Source: Propionibacteriaceae bacterium (GTDB lineage Bacteria; Actinomycetota; Actinomycetes; Propionibacteriales; Propionibacteriaceae). From it: 64,000 nt of DNA. Below the pieces are notes generated by a model, which saw only the letters and a list, made by a program, of their open reading frames with translations, did not search any database and was not told the DNA's origin. Positions 54,720 to 62,820 of the stretch are shown piece by piece (within the stretch, counting starts at the first letter, position 1; each line of letters opens with the position of its first letter). A program made the position numbers and the translations under genes. The stretch covers positions 1-64,000 of the forward strand of contig JAITVK010000033.1 of assembly GCA_031285845.1 (NCBI GenBank). The letters are read 5' to 3'.

Positions 54720-55553
54720 ATGTCTGACGCTCTGACCGACGATCTACGCCTGGCCCACATGCTGGCCGACGCCGCCGATTCCATCACCTTGGACCGTTTT
54801 CGCGCCCAGGACTTGGAGGTGAGCCTCAAGGCCGACCACACCGAGGTCTCCGACGCCGACCAAGCAGTGGAGCAGGCGATCCGTCGCATCTTGTCCACCG
54901 CCCGTCCGCGCGACGGTTTTCACGGCGAGGAGTCCGGTGACTCGGGCTGGGGCCCGCGCCGGTGGGTCGTCGACCCGATCGACGGCACAGCCAACTTCGT
55001 ACGCGGGGTGCCCGTGTGGGCCACCCTGATCGCTCTGCTGGTCGACGACATCCCCGTGGTGTCCGTCGTGTCAGCCCCGTCGCTGGCCCGCCGCTGGTGG
55101 GCCCATGACTCCGGTGGCGCGTTCACCGGCAAAGGGTTGCTCAACGGACGACCGATCCACGTCAGCGGCACAACGACGGTGGCCGAGTCGTTCCTGTCGT
55201 ACTCCTCGCTCAACGGATGGGTGCGATCCGGGCGTGGTCACCAATTCGGCGAGCTGCTGCGCCAAGCGAAGCGGACCCGGGGCTTCGGCGACTTCTGGTC
55301 CTACATGCTGGTGGCCGAAGGTGCGGTCGACATCGCCACCGAACCGGACCTGGCCTTGCATGACATGGCGGCTCTCGTTCCGATCGTGACCGAAGCCGGT
55401 GGTCGATTCACGTCGATCGACGGCGCCCTAGGCGCTTCAGGGCCAGGAGCTTTGGCCACCAACGGCCGACTCCACGACGAGGTGTTGGACCTGCTCGCCC
55501 CGATCGACGACGGTGAAGAGGATTCGCTCATCATCGCCCGTCGGGCGCTGTGA
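54720..55553 (+). CDS. hisN: Inositol-monophosphatase-family phosphatase, probable histidinol-phosphatase HisN
   Basis: This 277-residue Mg-dependent phosphatase shows the family metal motifs HGEESG near residue 63 and VVDPIDGTANFVRGVPVW near 80, plus the C-terminal aspartate in EPDLALHDMAAL. Its place after aroA and rsgA is that of hisN, the actinobacterial histidinol-phosphate phosphatase. An inositol monophosphatase role is possible by sequence alone. Confidence 0.85.
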   Translation: MSDALTDDLRLAHMLADAADSITLDRFRAQDLEVSLKADHTEVSDADQAVEQAIRRILSTARPRDGFHGEESGDSGWGPRRWVVDPIDGTANFVRGVPVWATLIALLVDDIPVVSVVSAPSLARRWWAHDSGGAFTGKGLLNGRPIHVSGTTTVAESFLSYSSLNGWVRSGRGHQFGELLRQAKRTRGFGDFWSYMLVAEGAVDIATEPDLALHDMAALVPIVTEAGGRFTSIDGALGASGPGALATNGRLHDEVLDLLAPIDDGEEDSLIIARRAL

Positions 55554-55616
55554 GACACCGGCATCCGACCGACCTGGGCGAGTCGACGCTTTGGTCGGCC
55601 ACCAGCGACCCGCGAG

Positions 55617-56546
55617 TCAGTTCTTCGGCCAATCCCCAGCCGGCACGTAGCCTTCAAAGATGATCAGATGGTCGTCCCGCTCAGCCACGTCCTGCTCGGC
55701 CTGTGACTGAATCGTCCAGTACATGCCTTGCATTCCCCAGCCAGAACAGCACAGTGTATGCGCGCCCAAGCCACGATCTTCGAACCGGATGGCGACGAAA
55801 TCAGGCCGAGCGATGACGTTGCCCAGCAGATGGGTCAACGCGAACCGCAGAATCCACGCCAGCCCCGCGTCCTCGCCTGGGCGGAGAAAATCCTGGGTCA
55901 GCTGTCCGCGAACAACCTCCGGGCGATGCCGTTTCAGCCACGCCAACACCCTCGGATCGAAACTCTCGACGCAATAGTCAAGGTTGAAACGGTCCAGACA
56001 GGACATCGTCGCCGCGGTCAGTTCTGCGTGGTTGCCCCCGACCGGTTTGATCTCCACGATCAACGCCGTGGTCGACTCGAACAGCGGCAAGACATCGTCC
56101 AACAGAGGGATGGTCTGGTCGGTGCCGGCCAGGGTGAGACTGGCCAGTTCAGCGCTGGTCGAGTCTTCCACAGTCGCAGATCGTCCAGTCATCCGGGCAA
56201 GGTCGGCGTCATGAATAACGGCCAGGCGGCCATCCCGGGTCAGATGGACATCCAATTCAGCCCCGTAGCCCGCGGCCACGGCCCGGCGAAAGGCCGCCAG
56301 GGAGTTCTCCGGGGTCACCGTGTCATGCAAGCCGCGGTGGGCGTACCTGAACTGGCGCAATCGTGCCCAAGCCGGATGTCCGACCCGACCGTAGGTCAAA
56401 CCCCAAGCACTCAGACCGACCAGCCCCACGATCAGCCCCAATCCCCGCAGCGTGGCCCTCGTCTTCGACCAACCGCTGGCGGCGCCACGCCCGGTGATGT
56501 GCTTCCTCACTGTCTTGATCCGAGGATGAATCGGCTCACTCGACAT
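55617..56546 (-). CDS. Membrane-anchored glycerophosphodiester phosphodiesterase
   Basis: This protein of 309 residues has one N-terminal hydrophobic helix (GLGLIVGLVGLSAWGLTYG, about 37-55) followed by a GDPD barrel with YAHRGLHD, PENSLAAFRRAV, ELDVHLTRDGRLAVIHDADLARMTG and VEIKPVGG. The catalytic domain may face outward or be tethered inside; topology cannot be decided. ATG 56546 has GGAGG six bases upstream and overlaps the MFS gene by 11 bases. It is the second GDPD/MFS pair of the window. Confidence 0.9.
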   Translation of the reverse strand: MSSEPIHPRIKTVRKHITGRGAASGWSKTRATLRGLGLIVGLVGLSAWGLTYGRVGHPAWARLRQFRYAHRGLHDTVTPENSLAAFRRAVAAGYGAELDVHLTRDGRLAVIHDADLARMTGRSATVEDSTSAELASLTLAGTDQTIPLLDDVLPLFESTTALIVEIKPVGGNHAELTAATMSCLDRFNLDYCVESFDPRVLAWLKRHRPEVVRGQLTQDFLRPGEDAGLAWILRFALTHLLGNVIARPDFVAIRFEDRGLGAHTLCCSGWGMQGMYWTIQSQAEQDVAERDDHLIIFEGYVPAGDWPKN

Positions 56547-57900
56547 TGAACGCCTCCACACCCTTGACCCGCCGGGTCACCGAGTCGCCATGGCGGACGA
56601 ACTGCATCGTCACAAAACTGGCCGCTACAAAGATCGCAGCATACGGGAACAAGGTCATGTAGCTGACCTTGTTCAGCAACCATCCGGCCAGGATCGGTGT
56701 CACCGTCTGCGCCGCCATCGAGAAGGTGTAGTAGAACCCGGTGAACTTGCCGATGTCGGAGCCTTTGCACATTTCCACGACCATCGGCAACGAGTTGACA
56801 TTGATCGACGCCCAGGCGATGCCCACCAGGGCGAACAGGACGTACAACACCGGATGGAAACTGTGCCACACCAAGGTGTAGCCGAATCCCGCTCCGAAAC
56901 AGATCGCCAGCAAGCCCGCACCGAACAGGATCGTCTTCTTGCGTCCCACCGATGTGGCGATGAACCCGACCGGGATGTACGACGCGATCGCCCCGACCGT
57001 CGCGATCGTCAAACAGATCGACGACTGACCCAAGGTCATGCCCCATTCGTGACTGGCGTACGTGGTGAACCAGGTCTCGATCGCGTTGTAGCCGATGAAC
57101 CACAAGGCGATTGACACCAACAGGAAGCCCAAACTGCGTCTGACCGGCTTGGGAAGCACCTGGTGACCTGATCCATCGTCCTCGGCCAGATTCTCTTCCG
57201 GGTGAGCGGCTTCCCAGGCTCGCATCTGCTCATCGATCACCGGTTCGTTGATCGTCCCCATCACCACACAGACCGAGACCAACATGATGCCCGCGACGAC
57301 AGCGAACAGCAGGAAGTACGACACATGCCCGACCGTGCCCTTGTTGTGATAAAGGACCGAGGCCACCACCAAGTAGAGCACTCCCCCGATGGCGCCCATC
57401 AAGTTGATGACGGCGTTGCCCTTGGTTCGCAGCGGCTTCGGCGTGACGTCGGGCATCAGTGCCACCGCTGGCGAGCGGTAGGTCCCCATCGCGATCAGCA
57501 GCAGGCCGAGGACCACAATGAACCCGACCAGTCGGCTCGTCGACGGCTGAGCGGCGTACGAGTCGTCGAGCAGGGGCAAAACGAGCATCAAGGCGACGGC
57601 GGCGAGAGTGCCGAACAAGATGAAGGGACGTCGCCGGCCCCAGCGTGACCGGCTGCGATCCGAGATCGCGCCGAACAACGGCAGCAGGAACAGCGCCAGC
57701 ACGTTGTCGGCTGCCATGATCACACCCGACCAGGTCTCGGGCAAGTGGAAAGTGTCGGTCAGAATCAATGGAATGACACTGTTGTACATCTGCCAGAACG
57801 CGCAGATCGACAAGAATGCGAACCCGACCAGAATCGTCCGTCGCGTGTTCAGTTTCACAGCTACCCTCTTCGTTGGCGTGGTCTTCACTGACACACTCAC
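56536..57900 (-). CDS. MFS transporter (SLC45/GPH-like)
   Basis: This 454-residue transporter has about 12 helices and the helix 2-3 motif GAISDRSRSRWGRRRPFILFG, seen in SLC45 sugar carriers and glycoside-pentoside-hexuronide symporters. The middle loop (about 225-255) is hydrophilic. The substrate is unknown. The GTG at 57900 is used; GTG 57894 and 57888 are in frame too. Its stop lies inside the following GDPD gene, so they are translationally coupled. Confidence 0.88.
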   Translation of the reverse strand: MSVSVKTTPTKRVAVKLNTRRTILVGFAFLSICAFWQMYNSVIPLILTDTFHLPETWSGVIMAADNVLALFLLPLFGAISDRSRSRWGRRRPFILFGTLAAVALMLVLPLLDDSYAAQPSTSRLVGFIVVLGLLLIAMGTYRSPAVALMPDVTPKPLRTKGNAVINLMGAIGGVLYLVVASVLYHNKGTVGHVSYFLLFAVVAGIMLVSVCVVMGTINEPVIDEQMRAWEAAHPEENLAEDDGSGHQVLPKPVRRSLGFLLVSIALWFIGYNAIETWFTTYASHEWGMTLGQSSICLTIATVGAIASYIPVGFIATSVGRKKTILFGAGLLAICFGAGFGYTLVWHSFHPVLYVLFALVGIAWASINVNSLPMVVEMCKGSDIGKFTGFYYTFSMAAQTVTPILAGWLLNKVSYMTLFPYAAIFVAASFVTMQFVRHGDSVTRRVKGVEAFNVE

Positions 57901-58051
57901 CCTATCGCGTCCGACCTAGTCCCACGCCGAAGGATCGTCGCGATTCAGGCTCGAGCCCTTCCGCGACCGGTTGGGCGACGACGATGCGCGTCGGACATGA
58001 CATCGACGCGATAGCCGCGATGTGTCGATGGCGCGGCACTCGGCGTGGCGG

Positions 58052-59251
58052 TCAGGCCGGGTCGAGCGAGGACACCCGAATCGTCTCGGGCAACGCGCGC
58101 AACTGCTCCAACAGCCCATGATTCTCGAACCGATCCAGATCGGTCACGACGTAGCCCACAGTCTCCCTGGTCGCCAACTGCTGCGCCTCAACGTTGACAT
58201 GGTGTGAGCCGAAAATGGTGTTGACTTGGGCCAACACACCTGGGACATTGGAGTGCAGATGGACGATGCGGCATTTGCCGACCGCCTGCGCGGCCACCTC
58301 GGGCAGGTTGACCGACATGATGGTCGAACCCCACAACGCGTAATCCGCCAGCTTGCCTGCGACGAAATGACCGATGTCTTCCTGGGCTTCCTGAGTGGAA
58401 CCACCAATGTGCGGAGTCAAAATGACATTGTCGAGGCCCTGCAGGATCGAGCTGAACGGATCGCCAGACTCGGCTGGCTCATCAGGGAAAACGTCGATGG
58501 CGGCTCCGGCCAGACGGCCCGCCGTCAAGGCGGCCTTCAACGCCTCATGGTCGACCACTGAGCCACGGCACAGGTTGATCAGATGAGCGCGAGCCTTCAT
58601 AGCTTCGAACTGTTCAGCGCCGAAGAAGCCGGTGTTGGTGGAACGACCGTCGACATGCAGGCTGACAAAATCCGACTGCGACAGCAGCTCATTCAGATCA
58701 GCGCAGCGATGAGCGTTGCCCAGGGCCAGCTTGTCAACGATGTCGAAGAACACCACCCGCATACCCAAGGCCTCGGCCACCACCGACAACTGTGATCCGA
58801 TGTTGCCGTAGCCGACGATGCCCAACGTACGACCGCGCAGCTCGTGGGAGCCAGCAGCCGATTTCACCCACAAGCCTTGCTGCATCCGGTGGTTCTGGTC
58901 TGTCAAGTGACGGGCCAGACAGATGATCTCACCGATGGCGAGTTCCACCACCGAACGGGTGTTAGAGAAAGGCGCGTTGAACACCGCCAACCCCGATTCG
59001 GAAGCTGCCGTGAGGTCGATCTGATTCGTCCCGATGCAGAAGGCTCCAACCGCGCTCAACCAGGGGCAGGCCTCGATCACCTCGGCGGTCACATGAGTGC
59101 GGGACCGAATCCCCAACAGGTCCACTCCATCCAAGGCCGCCACGAGATCGGCTCCATCCAGAGCTCCCGAGCGGGTCTCGACCTCGATGCCACGATCGGT
59201 CAGAAGGCGTACGGCGGACTCATGGATATTCTCCAACAGAAGAGCTTTCAC
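58052..59251 (-). CDS. serA: D-3-phosphoglycerate dehydrogenase with ACT domain
   Basis: This 399-residue enzyme starts serine synthesis from 3-phosphoglycerate. The Rossmann motif TLGIVGYGNIGSQLSVVAEALGM, the arginine/glutamate/histidine set (NLCRGSVVDHEAL; DVFPDEPA; LTPHIGGST) and a C-terminal ACT domain (VHLHSNVPGVLAQVNTIFG) that senses serine are present. It is the short E. coli-like form, not the long form of about 530 residues common in actinobacteria such as M. tuberculosis. The start is GTG; no clear ribosome site is seen. ThrH at 46325 could supply the phosphatase step. Confidence 0.93.
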   Translation of the reverse strand: MKALLLENIHESAVRLLTDRGIEVETRSGALDGADLVAALDGVDLLGIRSRTHVTAEVIEACPWLSAVGAFCIGTNQIDLTAASESGLAVFNAPFSNTRSVVELAIGEIICLARHLTDQNHRMQQGLWVKSAAGSHELRGRTLGIVGYGNIGSQLSVVAEALGMRVVFFDIVDKLALGNAHRCADLNELLSQSDFVSLHVDGRSTNTGFFGAEQFEAMKARAHLINLCRGSVVDHEALKAALTAGRLAGAAIDVFPDEPAESGDPFSSILQGLDNVILTPHIGGSTQEAQEDIGHFVAGKLADYALWGSTIMSVNLPEVAAQAVGKCRIVHLHSNVPGVLAQVNTIFGSHHVNVEAQQLATRETVGYVVTDLDRFENHGLLEQLRALPETIRVSSLDPA

Positions 59252-59381
59252 GAGGGTCTATTGTGCCAGCCACAGACCAGCGCGGGCCTAGGTGTCCACC
59301 TGCCGGGGGATCACTGATGTCAGCGGCTGCCTGGACTCGAGCCAGTTCGCGCTGAGGACGACCTGTGTCCTCGCGTGGGTG

Positions 59382-60161
59382 TCAGACGTCCAGCCGGGCG
59401 ACAGCGTTGATCAGCTCTTTGGTGTACGCCTGGCGTGGGTGGTCCATCACCTCGCCGGTGGCACCGACCTCGACCAGCTGACCGTGACGCAGCACACCGA
59501 CATGGTCGCACGTGTGGCGGACCACCGCCAGATCATGGGTGACCATCACCAGGGTCAAACCCATCGAATCGACCAGGTCGTTCACCAGGTTGAGGACGTG
59601 GGCTCGTACGCTGACGTCCAACGCCGACACCGGCTCGTCGGCCAGGAGGATTTTCGGACGCGGCGCCAGAGCCCGGGCCAAGGCGATCCGTTGACGTTGG
59701 CCACCGGAGAACTCATGGGGATACAACGACTTGGCCGACCGATCCAAACCGACCGCCTCAAGCACCTCGTCGACTCGGGCCGCCCGGTCACGCGGAACAT
59801 CGCCGCGCCCGCGCAGCAGGGGTGAGCGCAGTGGTTCGGCGACAATGTCGGCGATCGTCATCCTTGGATCGAGCGACCCCCTCGGATCCTGGAACACCAT
59901 CTGAACCGAGGAGCGCAGTTTCGCCATCGTCTCGCGACGACGAAGATCCAGCGCGGCATCGAAGAAGGTCAAACTGCCCGAGGTCGGCGCTTCCAAACCC
60001 GCCAGCAGCTTCAGCAGGGTCGTCTTACCCGAGCCAGACTCCCCCACGATTCCCCACCGCTCATGCTCCTCGATCACCAGGTCGACTCCTCGCAGAGCCT
60101 CCACGCTGCGTCGCCGACCACCGAACCGCACCGACACGTCATTCAATCCGAAAACGCTCAT
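59382..60161 (-). CDS. Oligopeptide/nickel-type ABC transporter ATPase (OppF/DppF-like)
   Basis: This 259-residue ATPase has Walker A GESGSGKTTLLKLL, Q-loop VFQDPRGSLDP, signature FSGGQRQRIALARAL, Walker B ILLADEPVSALD and the H-loop histidine VTHDL. It is the last gene of a minus-strand operon SBP-permease-permease-ATPase-ATPase with 4-base overlaps at three of the four junctions. The usual OppF C-terminal extension is short. The transported substrate is unknown. Confidence 0.92.
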   Translation of the reverse strand: MSVFGLNDVSVRFGGRRRSVEALRGVDLVIEEHERWGIVGESGSGKTTLLKLLAGLEAPTSGSLTFFDAALDLRRRETMAKLRSSVQMVFQDPRGSLDPRMTIADIVAEPLRSPLLRGRGDVPRDRAARVDEVLEAVGLDRSAKSLYPHEFSGGQRQRIALARALAPRPKILLADEPVSALDVSVRAHVLNLVNDLVDSMGLTLVMVTHDLAVVRHTCDHVGVLRHGQLVEVGATGEVMDHPRQAYTKELINAVARLDV

Positions 60162-61051
60162 CGTGACCGCCGGATTCGTCGATGTGGTCGATTGGTCGAC
60201 TCCGACGGCGGGGCCGAGTCGACCGTGGACGGGTCGAAGAAGTCTTCGATGACCGGCAGACGCTCACCGGGGCGTACCTTGTCGATGCTGGCCGTGGCGA
60301 CCAGGCCTGCGGTGTACGGATGGCTGGGGTGATGGAACACCTGCTCGGTTCGGCCTCGCTCCACGATACGGCCGGCGTGGATCACCGCGACGTCGGAGCA
60401 CAGCGACGCCACCAATCCCAAGTCGTGGGAGATGAATAGACAGGCGGCGTCGACACTGGCCAGTTCTTCATCCAACAAACGCAGCACTTTCGCTTGAACC
60501 GTGGCGTCCAACGCCGTGGTCGGCTCGTCACAGATCACCAGACTCGGCCGGTTGATCAACGCCATCGCGATGATGACCCGCTGACGTTGACCACCGGACA
60601 GTTCATGAGGGTAGGCGTCGACGATTCGGGAGGCTTGATCCAAACCGACCCGGTCGAAGACGTCCACCACCAGCTGACGAGTCGTGCCCTGGGAAGATTC
60701 GGAATGCAAGGCCACCAGTTCGGCGGCCTGACGGCCCACCCGCATCGTCGGATCGAGCGCGGTCATCGGCTCTTGAAACACCATCGTCAAGTCTTTGCCC
60801 CGGATGGCAGAGAACTCCCGATCGGGCAAGGTCGTCAACTCTTGACCATCGAACGTGACCGATCCGTCGACATGGGCGTTGTCGGGCAGCAGTCCGATGA
60901 TCGTCGACGCCAACACGGTCTTGCCCGACCCGGAAGCGCCAACCAACCCCAGTCGCTGTCCAGGTTCGATGTCGAGACTGACCTGATCGACGGCCACGAG
61001 GTGGCGTCGCCCGAAGGACACTGTCAAGTCGCGAACGCGCAACACACTCAC
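60158..61051 (-). CDS. Oligopeptide/nickel-type ABC transporter ATPase (OppD/DppD-like)
   Basis: This 297-residue ATPase has Walker A GASGSGKTVLASTI, Q-loop VFQEPMTALDP, signature LSGGQRQRVIIAMAL, Walker B VICDEPTTALD and H-loop ISHDLGLV. The C-terminal HPYTAGL segment is typical of OppD/DppD. The GTG start overlaps the permease stop by four bases (GTGA). Confidence 0.93.
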   Translation of the reverse strand: MSVLRVRDLTVSFGRRHLVAVDQVSLDIEPGQRLGLVGASGSGKTVLASTIIGLLPDNAHVDGSVTFDGQELTTLPDREFSAIRGKDLTMVFQEPMTALDPTMRVGRQAAELVALHSESSQGTTRQLVVDVFDRVGLDQASRIVDAYPHELSGGQRQRVIIAMALINRPSLVICDEPTTALDATVQAKVLRLLDEELASVDAACLFISHDLGLVASLCSDVAVIHAGRIVERGRTEQVFHHPSHPYTAGLVATASIDKVRPGERLPVIEDFFDPSTVDSAPPSESTNRPHRRIRRSR

Positions 61052-61854
61052 CGCAACTCCTTCATCCGCGGATCCAAGTAGTCGCGCACCCCGTCTCCGA
61101 GCAGGTTGAAGCCGAGCACGGCAACCGCGATCGCCACCCCGGGGATGACCGCCTGGATGGGAGCAGCATAGAGGTTGGCGTCATGCAGCATCCGACCCCA
61201 GGTCGGCGTCGATTGTGGAGCAGACAAGCCGAGGTACGACAGGCCAGCCTCGGCCAGAATCGCCATCGAGAAGGAGGCCGCGGCTTGGACTCCCAGGACC
61301 GGGGTGATGTTGGGCAGCACATGACGGATGGCGATCACCCCGCCCGGGATGCCCGAGACCTGGGCCGCCAAAATGTAGTCCTGACTCATCACCGTCAAGG
61401 TGGCGGCCCGAGCCATCCGCTGGAACACCGGGATGGTGGCGATCCCGATCGCGACTGCGGCGGTGGTCACCGAAGCGCCCAGCGCGGCCGCCAACAGAAT
61501 CGCCAACAGCAGGGCGGGCAGAGCGAACAGGATATCGGAGGCGCGGGCGACAACCTCGCCGGCGATCCGGTGTCCCATGCCGACGAAGACACCCAAAGGC
61601 ACACCGATGACCGCGGCCAGCGCCACGGCGACCACCCCGACCAGCAGCGTGGTTTGAGCGCCGACCAACAGACGCGAGGCCGTGTCGATGCCGAAGGCGT
61701 CGGTTCCCAACACGTGGGGCCAACCTGGCGGAGCGAACCGGGCTGGTCCGTCGACTTTGCGCGGATCGAACGGGGTCCACACCAGCGACACCAGCGCCGC
61801 CACCACCACCAGGCCGGAGCAGACCAAGCCAATGATGACTGTCAGCTTTTTCAT
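61048..61854 (-). CDS. ABC transporter permease (OppC/DppC-like)
   Basis: This 268-residue permease begins with a hydrophobic helix (VIIGLVCSGLVVVAALVSLV) then HVLGTDAFGIDTASRLLVGAQTTLLVG, the DppC hallmark (GTDxxGxD). The EAA-like loop is DYILAAQVSGIPGGVIAIRHVLPN. ATG 61854 overlaps the previous stop; the longer open frame to 62277 is a shadow extension. Confidence 0.92.
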   Translation of the reverse strand: MKKLTVIIGLVCSGLVVVAALVSLVWTPFDPRKVDGPARFAPPGWPHVLGTDAFGIDTASRLLVGAQTTLLVGVVAVALAAVIGVPLGVFVGMGHRIAGEVVARASDILFALPALLLAILLAAALGASVTTAAVAIGIATIPVFQRMARAATLTVMSQDYILAAQVSGIPGGVIAIRHVLPNITPVLGVQAAASFSMAILAEAGLSYLGLSAPQSTPTWGRMLHDANLYAAPIQAVIPGVAIAVAVLGFNLLGDGVRDYLDPRMKELR

Positions 61855-62810
61855 GAGCGTCCCCCCCGTTTCAGGCGCGGGTCGATCGCCAGATAGGCCA
61901 GATCCACCAGGAAGTTCACGGTCAGAACGGCGGCCACCAGCAACATGCCGACGCCTTGGACCACCATCAAGTCTCGCCGCCTGACGGCTTGGACCAGCAG
62001 GCTGCCCAGTCCGGGCATGGCGAAGGTTTGCTCGACCAGGATCGCGCCGACGAGCAGTGAGGCCAGTTGCAGACCGATCACTGTGACCACCGAGGTGGCG
62101 ACGTTGCGGATCCCGTGACGCCACAATCCGCGCCACCTGGTCCAACCCACGGCGCGGGCCGTACGGTAGTAGTCCTCGGTCAACACGTCGATGAAACCCG
62201 CGCGCACGTAGCGGGCGAGGAAACAGGCTTGGACGATGACGATCGAGGCGACAGGCAGGACTAACCGGATCGCCCATTCACCAGGCGAGGTGGTCAGCGG
62301 AACGTACCCGTTGGCGCGGACCCAGCGCAGTTTGACCGCGAAAATGATCGTCAGAATGGCGCCGACGAAGAACACGGGGATCGCCAGCCCGACATGGGTG
62401 GCGGCGTTGACGCTGACCCCGAACCAGCGACGTCGTCCCATCGCTCCGACGAGCCCCAGGGGCAGCGCCGCCAGCAAAGACAATGGCATCGACAGCCCGA
62501 CCAACCAGGCGGTGACCGCCAACGGCGGGCCGATTTGTGAGACCACCGATTGACCGGTGAGGTACGAGGCGCCGAAGTCGCCGTGGACCATGCCGACGAC
62601 CCATTCCAGGTAGCGAAGCGCCAATGGACGATCCAAGCCCCACTGGACCCGCAAGGCGTCGACCGATTCTGGGCTGGCTCCCATACCTAACGTCGCCAGC
62701 GCCACATCACCAGGCAGAGCTTGAACGATCCCGAAGATCACCGCGGAGGCGACCAAGACCGTGACGAGGAAAATGACGACCCGTCTGGTGGCAGCCCGGA
62801 GCAGGGCCAT
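61851..62810 (-). CDS. ABC transporter permease (OppB/DppB-like)
   Basis: This 319-residue permease has the OppB/DppB N-terminal helix (VVIFLVTVLVASAVIFGIVQALPGD, split at about 10-34), RVQWGLDRPLALRYLEWV and the EAA loop DYYRTARAVGWTRWRGLWRHGIRN. ATG 62810 lies ten bases after the SBP stop with GGGAACC upstream. Confidence 0.92.
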   Translation of the reverse strand: MALLRAATRRVVIFLVTVLVASAVIFGIVQALPGDVALATLGMGASPESVDALRVQWGLDRPLALRYLEWVVGMVHGDFGASYLTGQSVVSQIGPPLAVTAWLVGLSMPLSLLAALPLGLVGAMGRRRWFGVSVNAATHVGLAIPVFFVGAILTIIFAVKLRWVRANGYVPLTTSPGEWAIRLVLPVASIVIVQACFLARYVRAGFIDVLTEDYYRTARAVGWTRWRGLWRHGIRNVATSVVTVIGLQLASLLVGAILVEQTFAMPGLGSLLVQAVRRRDLMVVQGVGMLLVAAVLTVNFLVDLAYLAIDPRLKRGGRS

Positions 62811-62820
62811 AATGGGTTCC

